The position numbers and the translations under genes are program-made. The notes under the pieces are model-generated. The model ran no database searches. It was not told where the DNA came from and saw only the letters and a list, made by a program, of their open reading frames with translations. A stretch of DNA of 64,000 bases from Cepaea nemoralis (taxonomy: Eukaryota > Mollusca > Gastropoda > Stylommatophora > Helicidae), in contig JACEFZ010014597.1 of the NCBI GenBank assembly GCA_014155875.1, forward strand, positions 212,001-276,000, given 5' to 3'. Of the stretch, positions 1 through 24,574 are shown in pieces; within the stretch, counting starts at the first letter, position 1; every line of letters begins with the position of its first letter.

Positions 1-504
1 GCTAAGTAGACTGATAGGTCGATAGCCATTTGGTTCTTCCATGTCTTTTCCTTTCTTTGGGACTGGCATTAGTATGGCTTCCTTCCATGCCTGTGGGACT
101 ATTCCTCTCTTCCAGCTGTAATTTAGGACTGCTAGTAGTTTCTTTTTTTGCTTTAGTACCTAGTCCTATTAGCATTTCATTTAGGATTCCATCCTTTCCT
201 GGTCATTTCTTCTTTTTTAGGATATTCATTGCCTGTTCCATTTCTTCGATTGTTTTAGATTTGCCATCAAATATTCTGCTGCTGTCTCTATATTACTATG
301 ATGTGTCTGTTTATCTTTGATTGCTTGCTTCTGTTCGGTTGTAATATCAATGTGGTTTGCACTGGCATAGTGTTCCATTAGTGCATTTACAGCCTTTTTT
401 CCTGTAAGCAAGGCATTTCCTTGTTTAATTGTTGTTTGTTTGTTTCTAGGTCCTTCATTGTTCATGGCTTTCACTAGTTTTCATAGTTTGTTTCCATCCC
501 TGTC
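1..504 (-). mobile_element. LINE-A copy 5, RT-side fragment (continues off the window)
   Basis: Read on the minus strand this matches the RT-proximal part of the LINE-A family described at 1615-6717, from the GNKLWKLVKAMNNEG region through the start of the RT domain. It carries stops and small indels (for example the frame ends after about 82 residues), so it is an old dead copy. The homology stops abruptly at 504 and resumes at 7761 with the adjoining upstream part of the same element. The two pieces are therefore one copy split by an insertion. Confidence 0.85.
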
Positions 505-1604
505 TGTCGTGTCCTCCTTTAAAGTGTCGTCCCTGGAGTGAAGAGAGTCAACACCCACATTATAATATTTTTTTTTTCATTATCAATATCCTGGAGAATC
601 CACCAGCTTCCGTCCAACACACTCCATCAGCCAATGGACACCTTTTCCTATCACTCTCTCACTGTCGTACTATGCCCCCTCTCATACCTCCCCAACGCAA
701 CATACTCAACAACTCTTGCTTCTAAAAATTAATAAAGATTAATTTATTAAAAGAAAAGTGTAACGTATATGAGACGTGTATGCGAAGAAAATGTGTGTCG
801 TGTATTATAACATAACTGTATGTGTCAGCCCTCAAAGTTCAGGATCATAGTGTACACATCATGGCAAGGATTACACGACATCACAAGACTCATCACAGGA
901 GACCTCACCGAAGTCGGGTCCTTCTCTCCAGACATGTCCTCCTCCAGGAACTCTGATGACCATGAGATCTGAATCCCATGTAAATATATAATCCGTGGAA
1001 AAAACTATTATTGTTCCTAACGCAACTGTTCCTAATAGTTTATAGAAACTCCGGCTTCATAATTCAGGCGCAGTGAAACAAACATGGAACACTGTCCTAT
1101 GAACAAGACTTTTTGTCTCTTGATAAATGTTCACTAGTTCTCACTATTAAACAGTTATTGTCTATACTCCAATAGAGTCCTTTATTTTTTGTTCTAGTCA
1201 TAAGTGAACTGAATATCCATCACTACTGGTGTGTTAAAACTGGAATGACATAAACTCATTCGGTATTTATCCTGTAGGATACATATACCATTCAGCTCCA
1301 CTGAGCAATGTTGATCATCTTCCTCTAGCCTAAGCTGTTTTATAAAGTTGCTGGCCAATCTTCCTGCGCCAAACTTTATCCGGGACCAGATTTTTCCTTG
1401 GGTCCGTGTTCTTCATTCCAACCAGAGAAAACCTGTAACATAAATCATATAACCGGTGATAGCCTCCCCGTCACTGATCTCTATTAGATGATCGTGGCCA
1501 TCGGCCTCGCTCAGAAAATACAGTGAACCCAAACTGTCATGGACAGATGACTGAACACATATGTTATCATCAGGCCAAGACAAGAAAAAAAAAATCAACA
1601 AACA
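505..1604. other. Left half of the inserted block; no gene seen
   Basis: About 1.1 kb between the insertion edge and the LINE-A target duplication. No ORF here resembles a known protein. The longest frame (538-732, 64 codons) has no family features. Confidence 0.5.
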
Positions 1605-1614
1605 GAATGCGGAA

Positions 1615-1691
1615 CCCCTCTGCTGTGTGTCCACCGTGACGAGGTAGAGGGGCTTGTGCGTCCCAATGACCCCAAGAGCTATGCCGACGGT
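1615..1691 (+). ncRNA. HDV-like self-cleaving ribozyme candidate at the LINE-A 5' end (copy 1)
   Basis: The first 77 nt fold with the HDV topology. P1 is 7 bp (1615-1621 with 1646-1652, CCCCUCU/AGAGGGG). P3 is 3 bp (1633-1635 with 1643-1645, ACC/GGU) closing a 7-nt loop and abutting P1. P4 can form with CUUG 1653-1656 and CAAG 1673-1676. P2 pairs 1622-1626 (GCUGU) with 1687-1691 (ACGGU). HDV-like ribozymes are known at the 5' ends of several LINEs (R2, RTE, L1Tc), where they release the element's 5' end from a longer transcript. Cleavage would fall exactly before nucleotide 1615. No activity is shown here. Confidence 0.65.
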
Positions 1692-1762
1692 AGCACAGCT
1701 ACTGGTAGGGCCACCCATGTCGGACAGGTCAAGGGAGAGGGACCAGACGAAGAGACACACAA

Positions 1763-1996
1763 ACCTGCTGCCTTGTAGGTAGACTGGGGACAGTCAAAGG
1801 CTAGGGAAAGCACCCCAAATACATGCTTGTCGAAATCGGATGTACTGAGCCACAGGCTTGACAAAGCAGTGCAACGTGAAACCTGCTGCCTTGTAGGTAG
1901 ACTGGGGACAGTCAAAGGCTAGGGAAAGCATCCCGAATAAATGCTTGTCGAAATCGGATGTACTGAGCCACAGGCTTGACAAAGCAGTGCAACGTA
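1763..1996 (+). repeat. Tandem duplication (2 x ~117 bp) in the LINE-A 5' UTR
   Basis: The segment from the CTGCCTTGTAGGTAGACTGG region to GTGCAACGT occurs twice in a row here but once in the copy at 40030. The two units differ at only a few positions. The duplicated segment lies just before the ATG and may carry promoter or translation signals; this is inference. Confidence 0.85.
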
Positions 1997-2005
1997 ACTT
2001 AATTC

Positions 2006-5000
2006 ATGATGTCACAAATCAAAATTAATCGATATGGTGCTAATCCCGTGAAGTCCCATCAGGCGGTGATAGTGCCGGGCCCCCTGCCTCGAGGGGGTCC
2101 ACCCATGACTACTGGTGGTCACCTTCCCCTGTGCTGTGGAGTCAAGGCACAGAGGAGTAGGTTAAGAGCTATTGACCAAATACCCCGGACACTCAACATA
2201 CTACAGTGGAATGCCGAAGGAGTTTACAAGAAGAAAGACTCCCTAACACAGCGTCTTCATAAAGATAGAATAGATGTGGCATGCATTCAAGAGACACACC
2301 TCAACGCCAATCACAAATTCTCAGTCAGAGGATATCAGGCCACACGTTTCGACCGCGAAGGACACAAAGGAGGAGTTCTAATACTTACACGAAATACAAT
2401 ACCTTGCAGCGAAGTATCTGTGATCTCTAACAACCAAACGGAAATTATAGGTGTTGATATAATGATAAAGGACGTGAAAATAAGAATCTACAATCTGTAT
2501 AGCCCAGCAGATAAGGACCTTACACTCTCAAACATGAAAATAACTGACACAAACTGCATTATTGTCGGAGACTTTAATAGCCGTTCAGAAAGATGGGGAT
2601 ACCCAGATACTGACAAAAGAGGAGATGAATTGGAGGACTGGGAAATAGACTCAAATCTCCATCTACTCAACAAAGCGGATGACACACCGAGCTTCTACTC
2701 CAGAAGATGGCTTACCACTTCTACTCCAGACTTAGCTTTCTGCACAGGAGACATCCTCCACAAAATCGATCGCCATGTGCTGGACCAATTAGCAGCTAGT
2801 GACCACAGACCAATCAAGCTTGTAATGAATATGGAGTATGTTCCACAGGAGCAAAAGCCCTTGCCCCGCTGGAATTACAAACGAGCAGATTGGGACAGAT
2901 TTGCCTTACCAACAGACAAATAGTGTGAAAACATAAATACACGATATGGCAACATAAAGCAAATGGTGGAAAGTCTAAACAGAGCGATAATACAGGCAGC
3001 CACTGAGTCCATTCCAAGAGGAGCGAGGAAAAATTACAAACCATACTGGACTGAAGAACTACAAAGTTTGGAGGACAAAGTTGAAGATGCCAGGAAGACA
3101 GCAGAGAGAGAACAAACAATTGAAGCGAACTATCTCTCTCAAAGCCATCTCAGCAAAATATAAAAGAACAGTAAATCAAACAACAAGAGATTGTTGGAGG
3201 GAAAAAACAGAAAACCTGAATTTTGACAGGGATGGAAACAAACTATGGAAACTAGTGAAAGCCATGAACAATGAAGGACCTAGAAACAAACAAATAACAA
3301 TTAAACAAGGAAATGCCTTGCTTACAGGCAAAAAGGCTGCAAATGCACTAATGGAACACTATGCAAATGCAAACCACATTGATATTACAACCGAACAGAA
3401 GAAAGCAATCAAAGACAAACAGATACATCATAGAAATACAGAGACAGCAGCAGAATATATGATGGCAAATCTAACAATGGAAGAAATGGAACAGGCAATG
3501 AATACCCTAAAAAAGAAGAAATCACCAGGAAAGGATGGAATCACAAATGAAATGCTAATAGGACTAGGCACCAAGGCAAAGAAGAAACTACTAGCAGTCC
3601 TAAATAACAGCTGGAAGAGAGGAATAGTCCCACAGGCATGGAAGGAAGCTATACTAATACCAGTCCCAAAGAAAGGAAAAGACCTGGAAGAACCAAATGG
3701 CTATCGACCTATCAGTCTACTTAGCTGTGTAGGAAAATTAATGGAACGCATTATCAATGGCAGGCTAACATGGCATCTGGAAGAAAACAAACTCTTAACA
3801 CCACACCAAGCAGGATTCAGAAAATACAGATCCACTGAAGATCAAATAACCTATATAGCTCAGGAAATAGAGGATGCCTTCCAAGAGAAAAAGCACACAC
3901 TAGCAGTCTGGATAGATTTAGAAAAAGCATTTGATAAAGTATGGAAGGAAGGACTGAAAGTAAAACTGCAAAACATGCATGTTTGTGGAAAAATGTATAA
4001 ATGGATCAGCCACTACCTTGAGAACAGAACTGCCAGGACAAAAGTACAAGGACAAACAAGCAAAATGATGCTGCTGGAGCAAGGTGTCCCCCAAGGAGGA
4101 GTTCTTTCACCAACATTATTCCTAGCATATATAAATGACATCACAGAAAATTTTCCAGCCAGAGTACACACATCCTCCTTTGCAGATGACCTAGCCATAT
4201 GGACATCTGAAGAATATATTAGTACAGCTAACAGCAGAATACAGCAAGCCTTATTAGCGCTAGAGGACTGGTCAAAATCATGGCTAGTGAAGATAAGTGA
4301 GGAGAAAACAACATGCACAGTGTTCTCCCTCTCAAATAAAACTCAGCAACCTAAGCTGGTATTGAATGGAAAAATATTGCGCCATGAAGAAAATCCAAAC
4401 TATCTAGGAGTCACCTTTGATCGTCGCCTGACATGGAAGACACAGGTTGAGAAAAATCGAACAAGAGCAAGGCAGAGAATGGCAATCATGAAAAAGCTTG
4501 CTGGTACAACGTGGGGAGCAGATGAGAAAGTTCTCAAGAAGTTATATACTGGACGGGTGAGGCCAGTACTGGAATATGGCATTGCAGCTTGGGCAACAGC
4601 AGCTAAGTCAAACTTTAACAAAATAAGTAGAGTCCAAAACCAAGGAATGCGAATCATAACTGGAAGCCTGAAGACAACGCCTATTAATGAACTAGAAAAG
4701 ATCACTTGTTTACAACCAATGCAGGATAGAAGAGATAGCAGAGCCCAGCAACAAGCAGAAAAATTTAGAAGATTGACAGACCACCCTATGTACAACAGAT
4801 TTAATGGTTTTGGAAAGGGAAGACTGAAGCGTAGCAACTTTGTAGAAACTGCAAAACGAAGGATTAGGGCAGATCCTATACTTAACATATCAACAGTCAA
4901 GCCCATACACAATGCACACAAGTTCCCAGCTTGGAGACAGCAGCAACTGCCTGAGATGATAGAAAACATTCCTGGTATTGAGAAAAAGAACACTCAGCAT

Positions 5001-5858
5001 GAAACCGAAAGAAGAGAAATAACCCTAAACTACATAAAAGAACATTACCCAAGCAGGAATTGGACCCATGCATATACAGATGGATCAGCCAAAAATTCAA
5101 TAGAGAATGGAGGAGGAGGAATTCTCCTAAATTTAAAAAATGGAGTGAAAAAAACACATTCAATGGCAACTGGAAAATTTTCAAGTAACTTCAAAGCGGA
5201 GGTAGAGGCTTTGAAAACTGCAGCAGAAATGCTCCTGATGGAGGAAAATAAAGAGAAGCAAATAGCTATCTTCACAGATGCAAAGTCAGCTGTCTCAATA
5301 CTCAAGAGCAATAACAGCACAGAACTAACTGACCTAAGAGCAGCACTCCATGGTCTATGCCAGAAATCCAAAAAAGTTGTAATACAGTGGATCCCATCAC
5401 ATTGCAGTATACCTGGAAACGAAGAGGCTGACAGACTGGCAAAAGAGGGCGGACGACTACCACAGCCTGACATAGACATAACCTATAATGAGGCAAAGAG
5501 GTTGATAAAAAGCACTTATAGAACCAAATGGGAATCTGAGCATCCAGGCCATCAGAAGGATGATGCATATTACAAACTCGACCGAAGAGAACAAGTAGCA
5601 ATCTTCAGACTCCGCACAGGACATAACAGGCTGAAATACCACTTGTTCAATAAACTAAAGATAGGAGATACCGATGAATGTAATTGTAGAACTGGAAAAA
5701 TGACAGCAAAACATTTGCTGCAGGATTGCCCAACGTATGCAGAACAGAGAAAGATATTTTGGCCCACACCTGCTTCATTTGAGGACAAGCTCTATGGAGA
5801 TATCAACAAGCTCAAGTTGACCGCAGCTTACTTTAACTACATACAGGTTGACATTTAA
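2006..5858 (+). pseudogene. LINE-A polyprotein, copy 1 (AP endonuclease / RT / RNase H), broken
   Basis: Compared with the copy at 40306, this frame has an in-frame TAG at 2921-2923 and one extra base near 3131, so the protein is split after about residue 305. Downstream, 3081-5858 stays open. The endonuclease motifs are QETHL, GDFNSRSERWG and SDHRPI. RT motifs are DLEKAFDKVW, GVPQGGVLSP and SFADDLAIW. RNase H has YTDGSAKN, FTDAKSAV and HCSIPGNEEAD. A C-terminal CNC-x8-H-x4-C motif resembles a zinc knuckle. The intact protein would be about 1283 residues and would nick DNA and prime reverse transcription from its own RNA. The start is the double ATG shared with the other copy. Confidence 0.9.
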
Positions 5859-5878
5859 AGGTGCATGAAGACCCAGAG

Positions 5879-6260
5879 GCATGAAATGGAATATTGCTTG
5901 GATAGCAAATCCATTATGTGGAAAGTCCAAATCGAAAGCTCGCTGTGTGGGCTTCATAAAAGGTGGAAAAGTGTCCTAGTGGCACGAAATGGAATATTGC
6001 TTGGATAGCAAATCCATTACGTGGAAAGTCCGAATCAAAAGCCCATTGTGTGGGCTTCATAAAAGGTGGAAAAGTGTCCTAGTGGCATGAAATGGAATAT
6101 TGCTTGGATAGCAAATCCATTACGTGGAAAGTCCGTATCTAAAGCCCACTGTGTGGACTTCATAAAAGGTGGAAAAGTGTCCTAGTGGCACGAAATGGAA
6201 TATTGCTTGGATAGCAAATCCATTACATGGAAAGTCCGAATCGAAAGCTCACTGTGTGGA
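5879..6260 (+). repeat. Four ~103-bp tandem repeats in the LINE-A 3' UTR
   Basis: Units start at about 5879, 5981, 6084 and 6187, each opening with GGCAYGAAATGGAATATTGC. Other LINE-A copies carry three (40030 copy), four (minus copy at 49734) and two (47260 copy) units, so the array varies in copy number between insertions. Confidence 0.88.
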
Positions 6261-6731
6261 TGTCATCTGCAGACTGCATACTTCTGGTTTCCGGAAGAAC
6301 AGCCTATGGTGAACGGAAGGCCCAATATACGGAAGTGAGGCTAAGCAGCCATGTGCAGGACGTGACGATTCCTTGGGTGAGCCCAGTACCAGAGCGCTAT
6401 GTATCGGCTCTGCAATTATGGAAGCCTCTTTGGATGGCGGGGAATGCCCATGGTCTGCCCATGCCTTCCCTTGAGGGCTGACCAGGATCTTTGGCTGTTC
6501 TATATGGACCAGCTGGGATGGGGGATAACACCACAACAGTGAGAGTCAAACGTCCTAAGAAACCCCCGGGAAGGTTAACCCGGTCAACAAATGCCCGCAG
6601 AAGTCGGATGTGTCGGCCTAACGGCGCAAGAACGCAGCTCTGCTGTAAACAGGCACAACGCAATCACATCCGAAAAAAAAACTCCGGATGAACGAAGATG
6701 AAGAAGAAGAAGAAGAAGAATGCGGAACCCC

Positions 6732-7760
6732 GCCCACCCGGGACACCTACGGGAATATCCCAATTATCCCTCATTACTCAATTCTCAACTAGTAAAGCTT
6801 ATCAACACTTCACTAATCTATTTTCAACTAACAGAGCCAAGTATCACTTCCCTACTCTAGCTAGTTTTCCACTAACAGTGCTAATCATCACACTTTAGTT
6901 TTAACAAGGCTACAGCCTATATTAATTAGAACTAATTAAAATAGGTTCTACCTTAGGCAACCCTGCAGTTAGATCAAATTACATCCACTCTTGCCATGAC
7001 AGGCACGTGTAAAATTAAATTAACTCAATTCGCACACGGTAGACATTTTCCAATCAGAACCGCAGTTCCGAAACACGTCCACGAAAATCCAAGGTTTGAG
7101 TTCAACTGTCCTCTCCGATCATGGTTTTCTGACAAACCCCTAAAATTTGTCACGTGACATGGTTGATGTCCTGCAGGTGTTATTTGGGCATATCATCCAT
7201 TGTCAAGAATCGATTTTCCCTGGCTCCATCAATGTCAAAGTTGTCATCAGTTGTTTTGACTCCCCCAACAAACTAACGAGTTACTGTATGATCCCAACAA
7301 CAGTTTTCCCCAACAAGCTGCCAATCTTCTTGCTGTCCAAAATCTATAAATTGACAGATGGACTGTTTTCTTCCGAGCTGAGTACTTCCGCTTCCAATCC
7401 GACTTGTTTATAATCTGTCAAAGCGATGTATGATTCAGCTCATTCACTTCCCCTACACCTCTGCAACTTGTTAATTTTGCCCGACATGTGATGGCCGACA
7501 TCCGATTGCCACCATGATCCCACGGGTTCCATCTGTATTCAAATGTTGACAAACTGTCAAAGCGATGCCGGGATTTGTCTCACTCCTGTTCCCAATCCGT
7601 CGACCAGATGTACACGTGCCGCTACAAATATTGTCCTGGGATTTTGACATCCGATTTGATTTTCCTGTTAGTAAAATAGTTGTCGCTGGCAGATAGTCCG
7701 TTTTATCAGAAAGCCTCTATAACAATCAACTGGTTTAACGCAAGGTTTTATTTTGTGACA
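6732..7760. other. Right half of the inserted block; no gene seen
   Basis: About 1 kb of unique-looking DNA between LINE-A copy 1 and the insertion edge. The largest frame (7147-7413) has no recognisable features. The phrase CTGTCAAAGCGATG recurs twice (about 7417 and 7555), hinting at internal diverged repeats. Confidence 0.45.
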
Positions 7761-9253
7761 CTGTCAAAGTTCAGGTTTTCTGTTTTTTACCTCGAACAAT
7801 CTCTTGTTGTTTGATTTACTGTTCCTCTATATTTTGCTGAGATGGCTTTGAGAGAGATTTTCGCTTCAGTTGTTTGTTCTTTCTCTGCTGTCTTCCTGGC
7901 ATCTTCAACTTTGCCCTCCAAAATGTGTAGTTCTTCAGTCCAGTATGGTTTGTAATTTGTCCTCGCTCCTCTTGGAATAGACTCAGTGGCCGCCTGTAGT
8001 ATTGCTTTGATTAGACTTTCCATCATTTGTTTCATGTTGCCATGTCGTGTATTTGTATTTTCACAATATTTGTCTGTTCGTATGGCAAATCTGTCCCAAT
8101 CAGCTCGTTTGTATTTCCAGCGAGGCAAAGGCTTTTGCTCCTGTGGAACATACTCCATATTCATTACAAGCTTGATTGGACTGTGGTAAGTACCTGCTAA
8201 TTGGTCAAGCACACGGTGATCGATTTTGTGGAGGATGTCCCCTGTGCAGAAAGCTAAGTCTGGAGTAGAAGTGACAAACTATCTTCTAGAGTAGAAGCTT
8301 GGTGTGTCGTCTGCTTTGTTGAGTAGATGGAGATTTGAGTCTATTTCCCAGTCCTCCACTTCATCTTCTCTGTTGTCAGTATCTGAGTATCCTCATCTTT
8401 CTGAACGGCTATTAAAGTCTCCGACAATAATGCAGTTTATGTCAGTTATTTTCATGTTTGAAAGTGTAAGGTCCTTATCTGCCGGGCTTTACAGATTGTA
8501 AATTCTTATTTTCACGTCTTTTGTCATTATATCAACACCTATAATTTCCGTTTGGTTGTCAGAAGTCACAGATACTTCACTGCAAGGTATTGTTTTTCTT
8601 ATAAGTTTTAGAACTCCCCCTTTCTGTCCTTAGCGATCGAACCGTGTGGTCTGATATCCTCTGACCGAGAATCTGCGATTGGCGTTGAGGTGTGTCTCTT
8701 GAAGGCATGCCACATCTATTCTATCTTTATATAGATGATGTATTGAGGGGACTTTGTTGTTAGAAACTCCTTCAGCATTTAACTGTAGTAAGTTGAGAGT
8801 CCAGGGTGTTTGGTCAATAGCTCTTAGCCTACTCCTTTGTGCCTTGACTCCACAGCACAGGGGGAGGTCACCACCAGTAGTAATGGGTGGACCCCCTCGA
8901 GGCAGGGGGCCAGGCACTATCACCGCCTGGTGGGACTTTACGGGATTAGCACCATACTGATTAATTTTAATCTGTGGCATGATGAATTGATTAAGTTACG
9001 TTGCACTGCTTTGTCAAGCTGTGGCTCAGTACATCCGATTTCGACAAGCATTTTTCGGGTGTGCTTTCTCCAACCTTTGACTGTCTCCAGTCTACCCACA
9101 AGGCAGCAGTTGTGTGTGTCTTTTGGTCTGGTTTCTCTCCCTTGAACTGTCCGACATGAGTGACAGTACCAGTAGCTGTGCTACCGTCGGCATAGCTCTT
9201 GGGGGTCATTGGAACACACAAGCCCCTCCACCTGGAACACGGCAGAGGGGCCA
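7761..9253 (-). mobile_element. LINE-A copy 5, 5' part (ribozyme region, 5' UTR, endonuclease)
   Basis: On the minus strand this runs from the LINE-A 5' end (revcomp of GGCAGAGGGG, ending at 9253) through the 5' UTR and the endonuclease frame to the linker before RT. It stops at exactly the point where the fragment at 1-504 takes over. Frames 8980-8630 and 8212-7787 are separated by stops and frameshifts. The 5' 77-nt region keeps the outer P1 arms (CCCCTC/GAGGGG) but has lost the P3 hairpin sequence. The copy is dead. Confidence 0.88.
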
Positions 9254-9470
9254 CCATGATATGATGTGTGTCAACCTGTCCAACATATTTCTCTTGGTCT
9301 CCTTCGCCTTTCCTCCATTCAGACTTGCCCGGTGTCAAGAGGTTCTTCATCTTTCCTCGTCTCATGACATACCTAGAGAATGTAGATTGTCTTCTTCAGA
9401 TATGAGTAACCAGTTCTCTTTGTGAGTTAACTTATGTCAAGATATTTTCATTTCTCTTTATATCCGTTCA
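9254..9470 (-). mobile_element. RTE-like LINE 3' fragment (family RTE-1)
   Basis: On the minus strand a degenerate frame reads MRRGKMKNLLTPGK...GDQEKY, similar to the NLVTTGKIEG..RGRPRGKYLDG ending seen at 20325-20525 and 63700-63920. This is the usual C-terminal end of RTE-type endonuclease-RT proteins. It abuts the 5' end of LINE-A copy 5. Confidence 0.6.
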
Positions 9471-9679
9471 CTGCGTTCTCAGCATTTGTCTGTATAAACA
9501 CATTTTCGAGCTTCCACATAATTTCCTCCTTCTTTTGTTCCACTGTTTTTGCCCTAAAGCGTTGCAAAAAGGGGGGGGGGGGGCAGATGTAATTTTCTGT
9601 TTTGCTTGTCTTATTGTATGTGCTAACGTCATATTTGATTTCTTCAGTGTCTCTTTTAGTAATTCTCCGTCCAACCAGG

Positions 9680-9900
9680 GTTGGCCGGTCTCCCTGTGGA
9701 AGGGTTAACGACTTTCTACGTAATCCCGTATATCCACTTGAGAAACACAGCTACGCGAGATTCGGCAGCGGATCGCGTCGGTTACTTTCGGGGTATGTGA
9801 GCCGGTCGCTCAGGAAACAATGGCAACTACTGAGCGTAATCTTGCCAAGTACATCATCAGCAGCTGAAAAATGCTGGCGTTGACTGCAACATTCTGTAAG
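9680..9900 (-). repeat. Dispersed repeat R3, minus copy
   Basis: Inverted relative to 10870-11113. Shared landmarks are TTACAG..CAGTCAAC near one end, CTTGGCAAGATTACGCTCAGTAGTT in the body and GGAGACCGG at the other end. Other copies lie at 23076, 35925 and 63450. Class unknown; probably a short interspersed or MITE-like element. Confidence 0.7.
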
Positions 9901-9904
9901 TGAT

Positions 9905-10860
9905 ATTTATTCATTCATTCATTCAGTATCATGTCCTTTGCAGAACCTCGCTCCCACAACAACCTTCCGGAAAACTTCTCGATCACAAGCAAGATGTCCC
10001 GCGTTCGTTTCACTCATCTGGAGATCATCCACCACACCCTGCACCCATCTGCAACTTTTGGCCTTCCTCTTCCTTTCTTTCCATTCATATACCCCTCCAT
10101 TATTGTTCCCTCCAAACTTTCATAACGTTTCAAGTGACCAAAATATACCAATTTTCTTTGTTTTATCGTCTTTAATAGCCAATCTTCTTCAATCTTCTCT
10201 TGAAGTATGGATGCATTTGCTCTTTTCTTTATCCAAGATATTCTTAGAACTCGTCTATAACATTTATATTCAAAGCATTTATGCGCTGTTCAGCTTGTTT
10301 AGTAAGTGCTCAGGTCTCACAGGCGTATGTTGCAAAGGGAAGATGCATGCTCTTTAAAATCTAATTTTTGTAGTTCCATCTATCCCACTCCATAATTTAT
10401 TCAGTTGTTTTAGTCTTTGAAAAGCAAATGATAGTCGGTAATCAATGACCCAAGATATTCGAAATTTTCCACCATCTCCAATCTTTCCTCATTAACATTT
10501 ATTTCTTTCTCTATAGTAGTTTTATCTGCTTTGTTTTTGCTATGTTAATATATAAGTTGTGATTTTCACTATTTCTTTGGGTTGAGGTTACAGTATTAAG
10601 TTTTCTACACCATTCTATGATGTGGATAGTAATAGTAATACTGGATCATCAGCATATCGAATCACTGGTATTTCATGACCACCGATATTTAGGGTATCAT
10701 ATCGCTCCCTGGTTATATCATCTCTGACATTTCCCATATGCAACGTAAAAAAAAAAAAAACCAGGGTTGTCCTCTCGCCTTGTATCCCGATGTTCTCATA
10801 TAATATAGAACGCCCAAGCCGCTGGTTTATCTTATTAGTTATTTCTCATATGTTCATAAG
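9905..10860 (-). mobile_element. RTE-like LINE fragment (family RTE-2) with YADD box
   Basis: The minus strand encodes a broken RT. The catalytic motif reads IRYADDPVLL near 10640, followed by pieces matching ATYACETxALTKQAEQRINA. The C-terminal end near 9905-10000 resembles the ends at 17758 and 26862. Multiple stops and frameshifts show a dead 5'-truncated copy. A short poly-A/T-like run (10748-10761) lies inside. Confidence 0.72.
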
Positions 10861-10869
10861 TCCTTTTTT

Positions 10870-11113
10870 TGTTCGCATATCCTTTACAGGACATCGCTGT
10901 CAACATCAGCATCTTTCAGCTGATTGTTGATTTCTTGGCAAGATTACGCTCAGTAGTTTGCCATTGTTTTCTGATTTCTGCGCCACCGGCTCACATACCA
11001 CGTAAGTTACAGACGAGGATAGAACCGCTACCGATTCTCGCGAACGTCATGTTACTCACGAGAGTATACGGGATTACGGAGAAAGTCTAGACCAGGGAGA
11101 CCGGCTCATAAGT
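10870..11113 (+). repeat. Dispersed repeat R3, plus copy, next to the PSMA7 5' region
   Basis: Begins with TTTACAGGACATCGCTGTCAA and ends near CCAGGGAGACCGGC. It forms an inverted pair with 9680-9900 and lies about 155 bp upstream of the PSMA7 start codon. Confidence 0.72.
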
Positions 11114-24306
<13,193 letters not shown>

Positions 24307-24420
24307 ACACCAGTAGGTTATTCATCATTCTGGAGACTTCCTATCAGAGAGTTGCTTTGTTTTATGTTTAAATCATCTTTTGATCTCATTCCTCATATAT
24401 CATTAAAAAAAAAAAAAAAA
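24307..24420 (+). promoter_or_regulatory. Probable PSMA7 3' UTR and poly(A) region
   Basis: ATTAAA lies next to a genomic A17 run near 24401-24420, about 95 bp after the stop. A canonical AATAAA also lies further on, at 25356-25361. Which is used cannot be told from sequence. Confidence 0.4.
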
Positions 24421-24574
24421 ATTATTTGACATCACTTTAGCAGTGTGCTTCAGGATCTGTTAACTGCCTGGCACTTGGCCAACTTAACAGACAGTGGTTT
24501 GTAAAATGGAGTTACACCTCTCCACAATACAAAACCTGGGCTAAATTTGGTGATAATGTTGCCCATGCAGCATG

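Larger units (their letters stand above)
1615..6717 (+). mobile_element. LINE-A copy 1, full-length non-LTR retrotransposon (EN-RT-RNase H)
   Basis: This is a complete element. It begins at CCCCTCTGC, as in the copy at 40030, and ends in a (GAA)n-like tail. It is flanked by GAATGCGGAA (plus an ambiguous CCCC) at 1605-1618 and 6718-6731, a 10-14 bp target duplication. Order: 77-nt ribozyme-like 5' end, 5' UTR with an internal tandem duplication, one large frame (AP endonuclease, RT, RNase H, C-terminal Cys/His motif), then a 3' UTR with four ~103-bp repeats. No separate gag-like ORF1 is visible. The EN-RT-RNase H order without ORF1 fits the I/Ingi/Nimb group; the exact clade is inference. It lies inside the 505-7760 insertion. 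Confidence 0.92.
505..7760. mobile_element. 7.26-kb insertion splitting a LINE-A copy; TG...CA ends, 5-bp flanking duplication
   Basis: The inserted block starts TGTCGTGTCC and ends TTTTGTGACA. It is flanked by CTGTC at 500-504 and 7761-7765, a sequence present once in intact LINE-A copies. TG/CA ends with a 5-bp target duplication are usual for LTR retrotransposons. Removing the nested LINE-A (1615-6717) leaves about 2.1 kb with no recognisable gag, pol or integrase frame and no direct LTR pair that I can see. It could be a long solo LTR, a non-autonomous element or another insertion class. The block is AT-moderate with an AATAAA-like site near 731. Confidence 0.6.
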
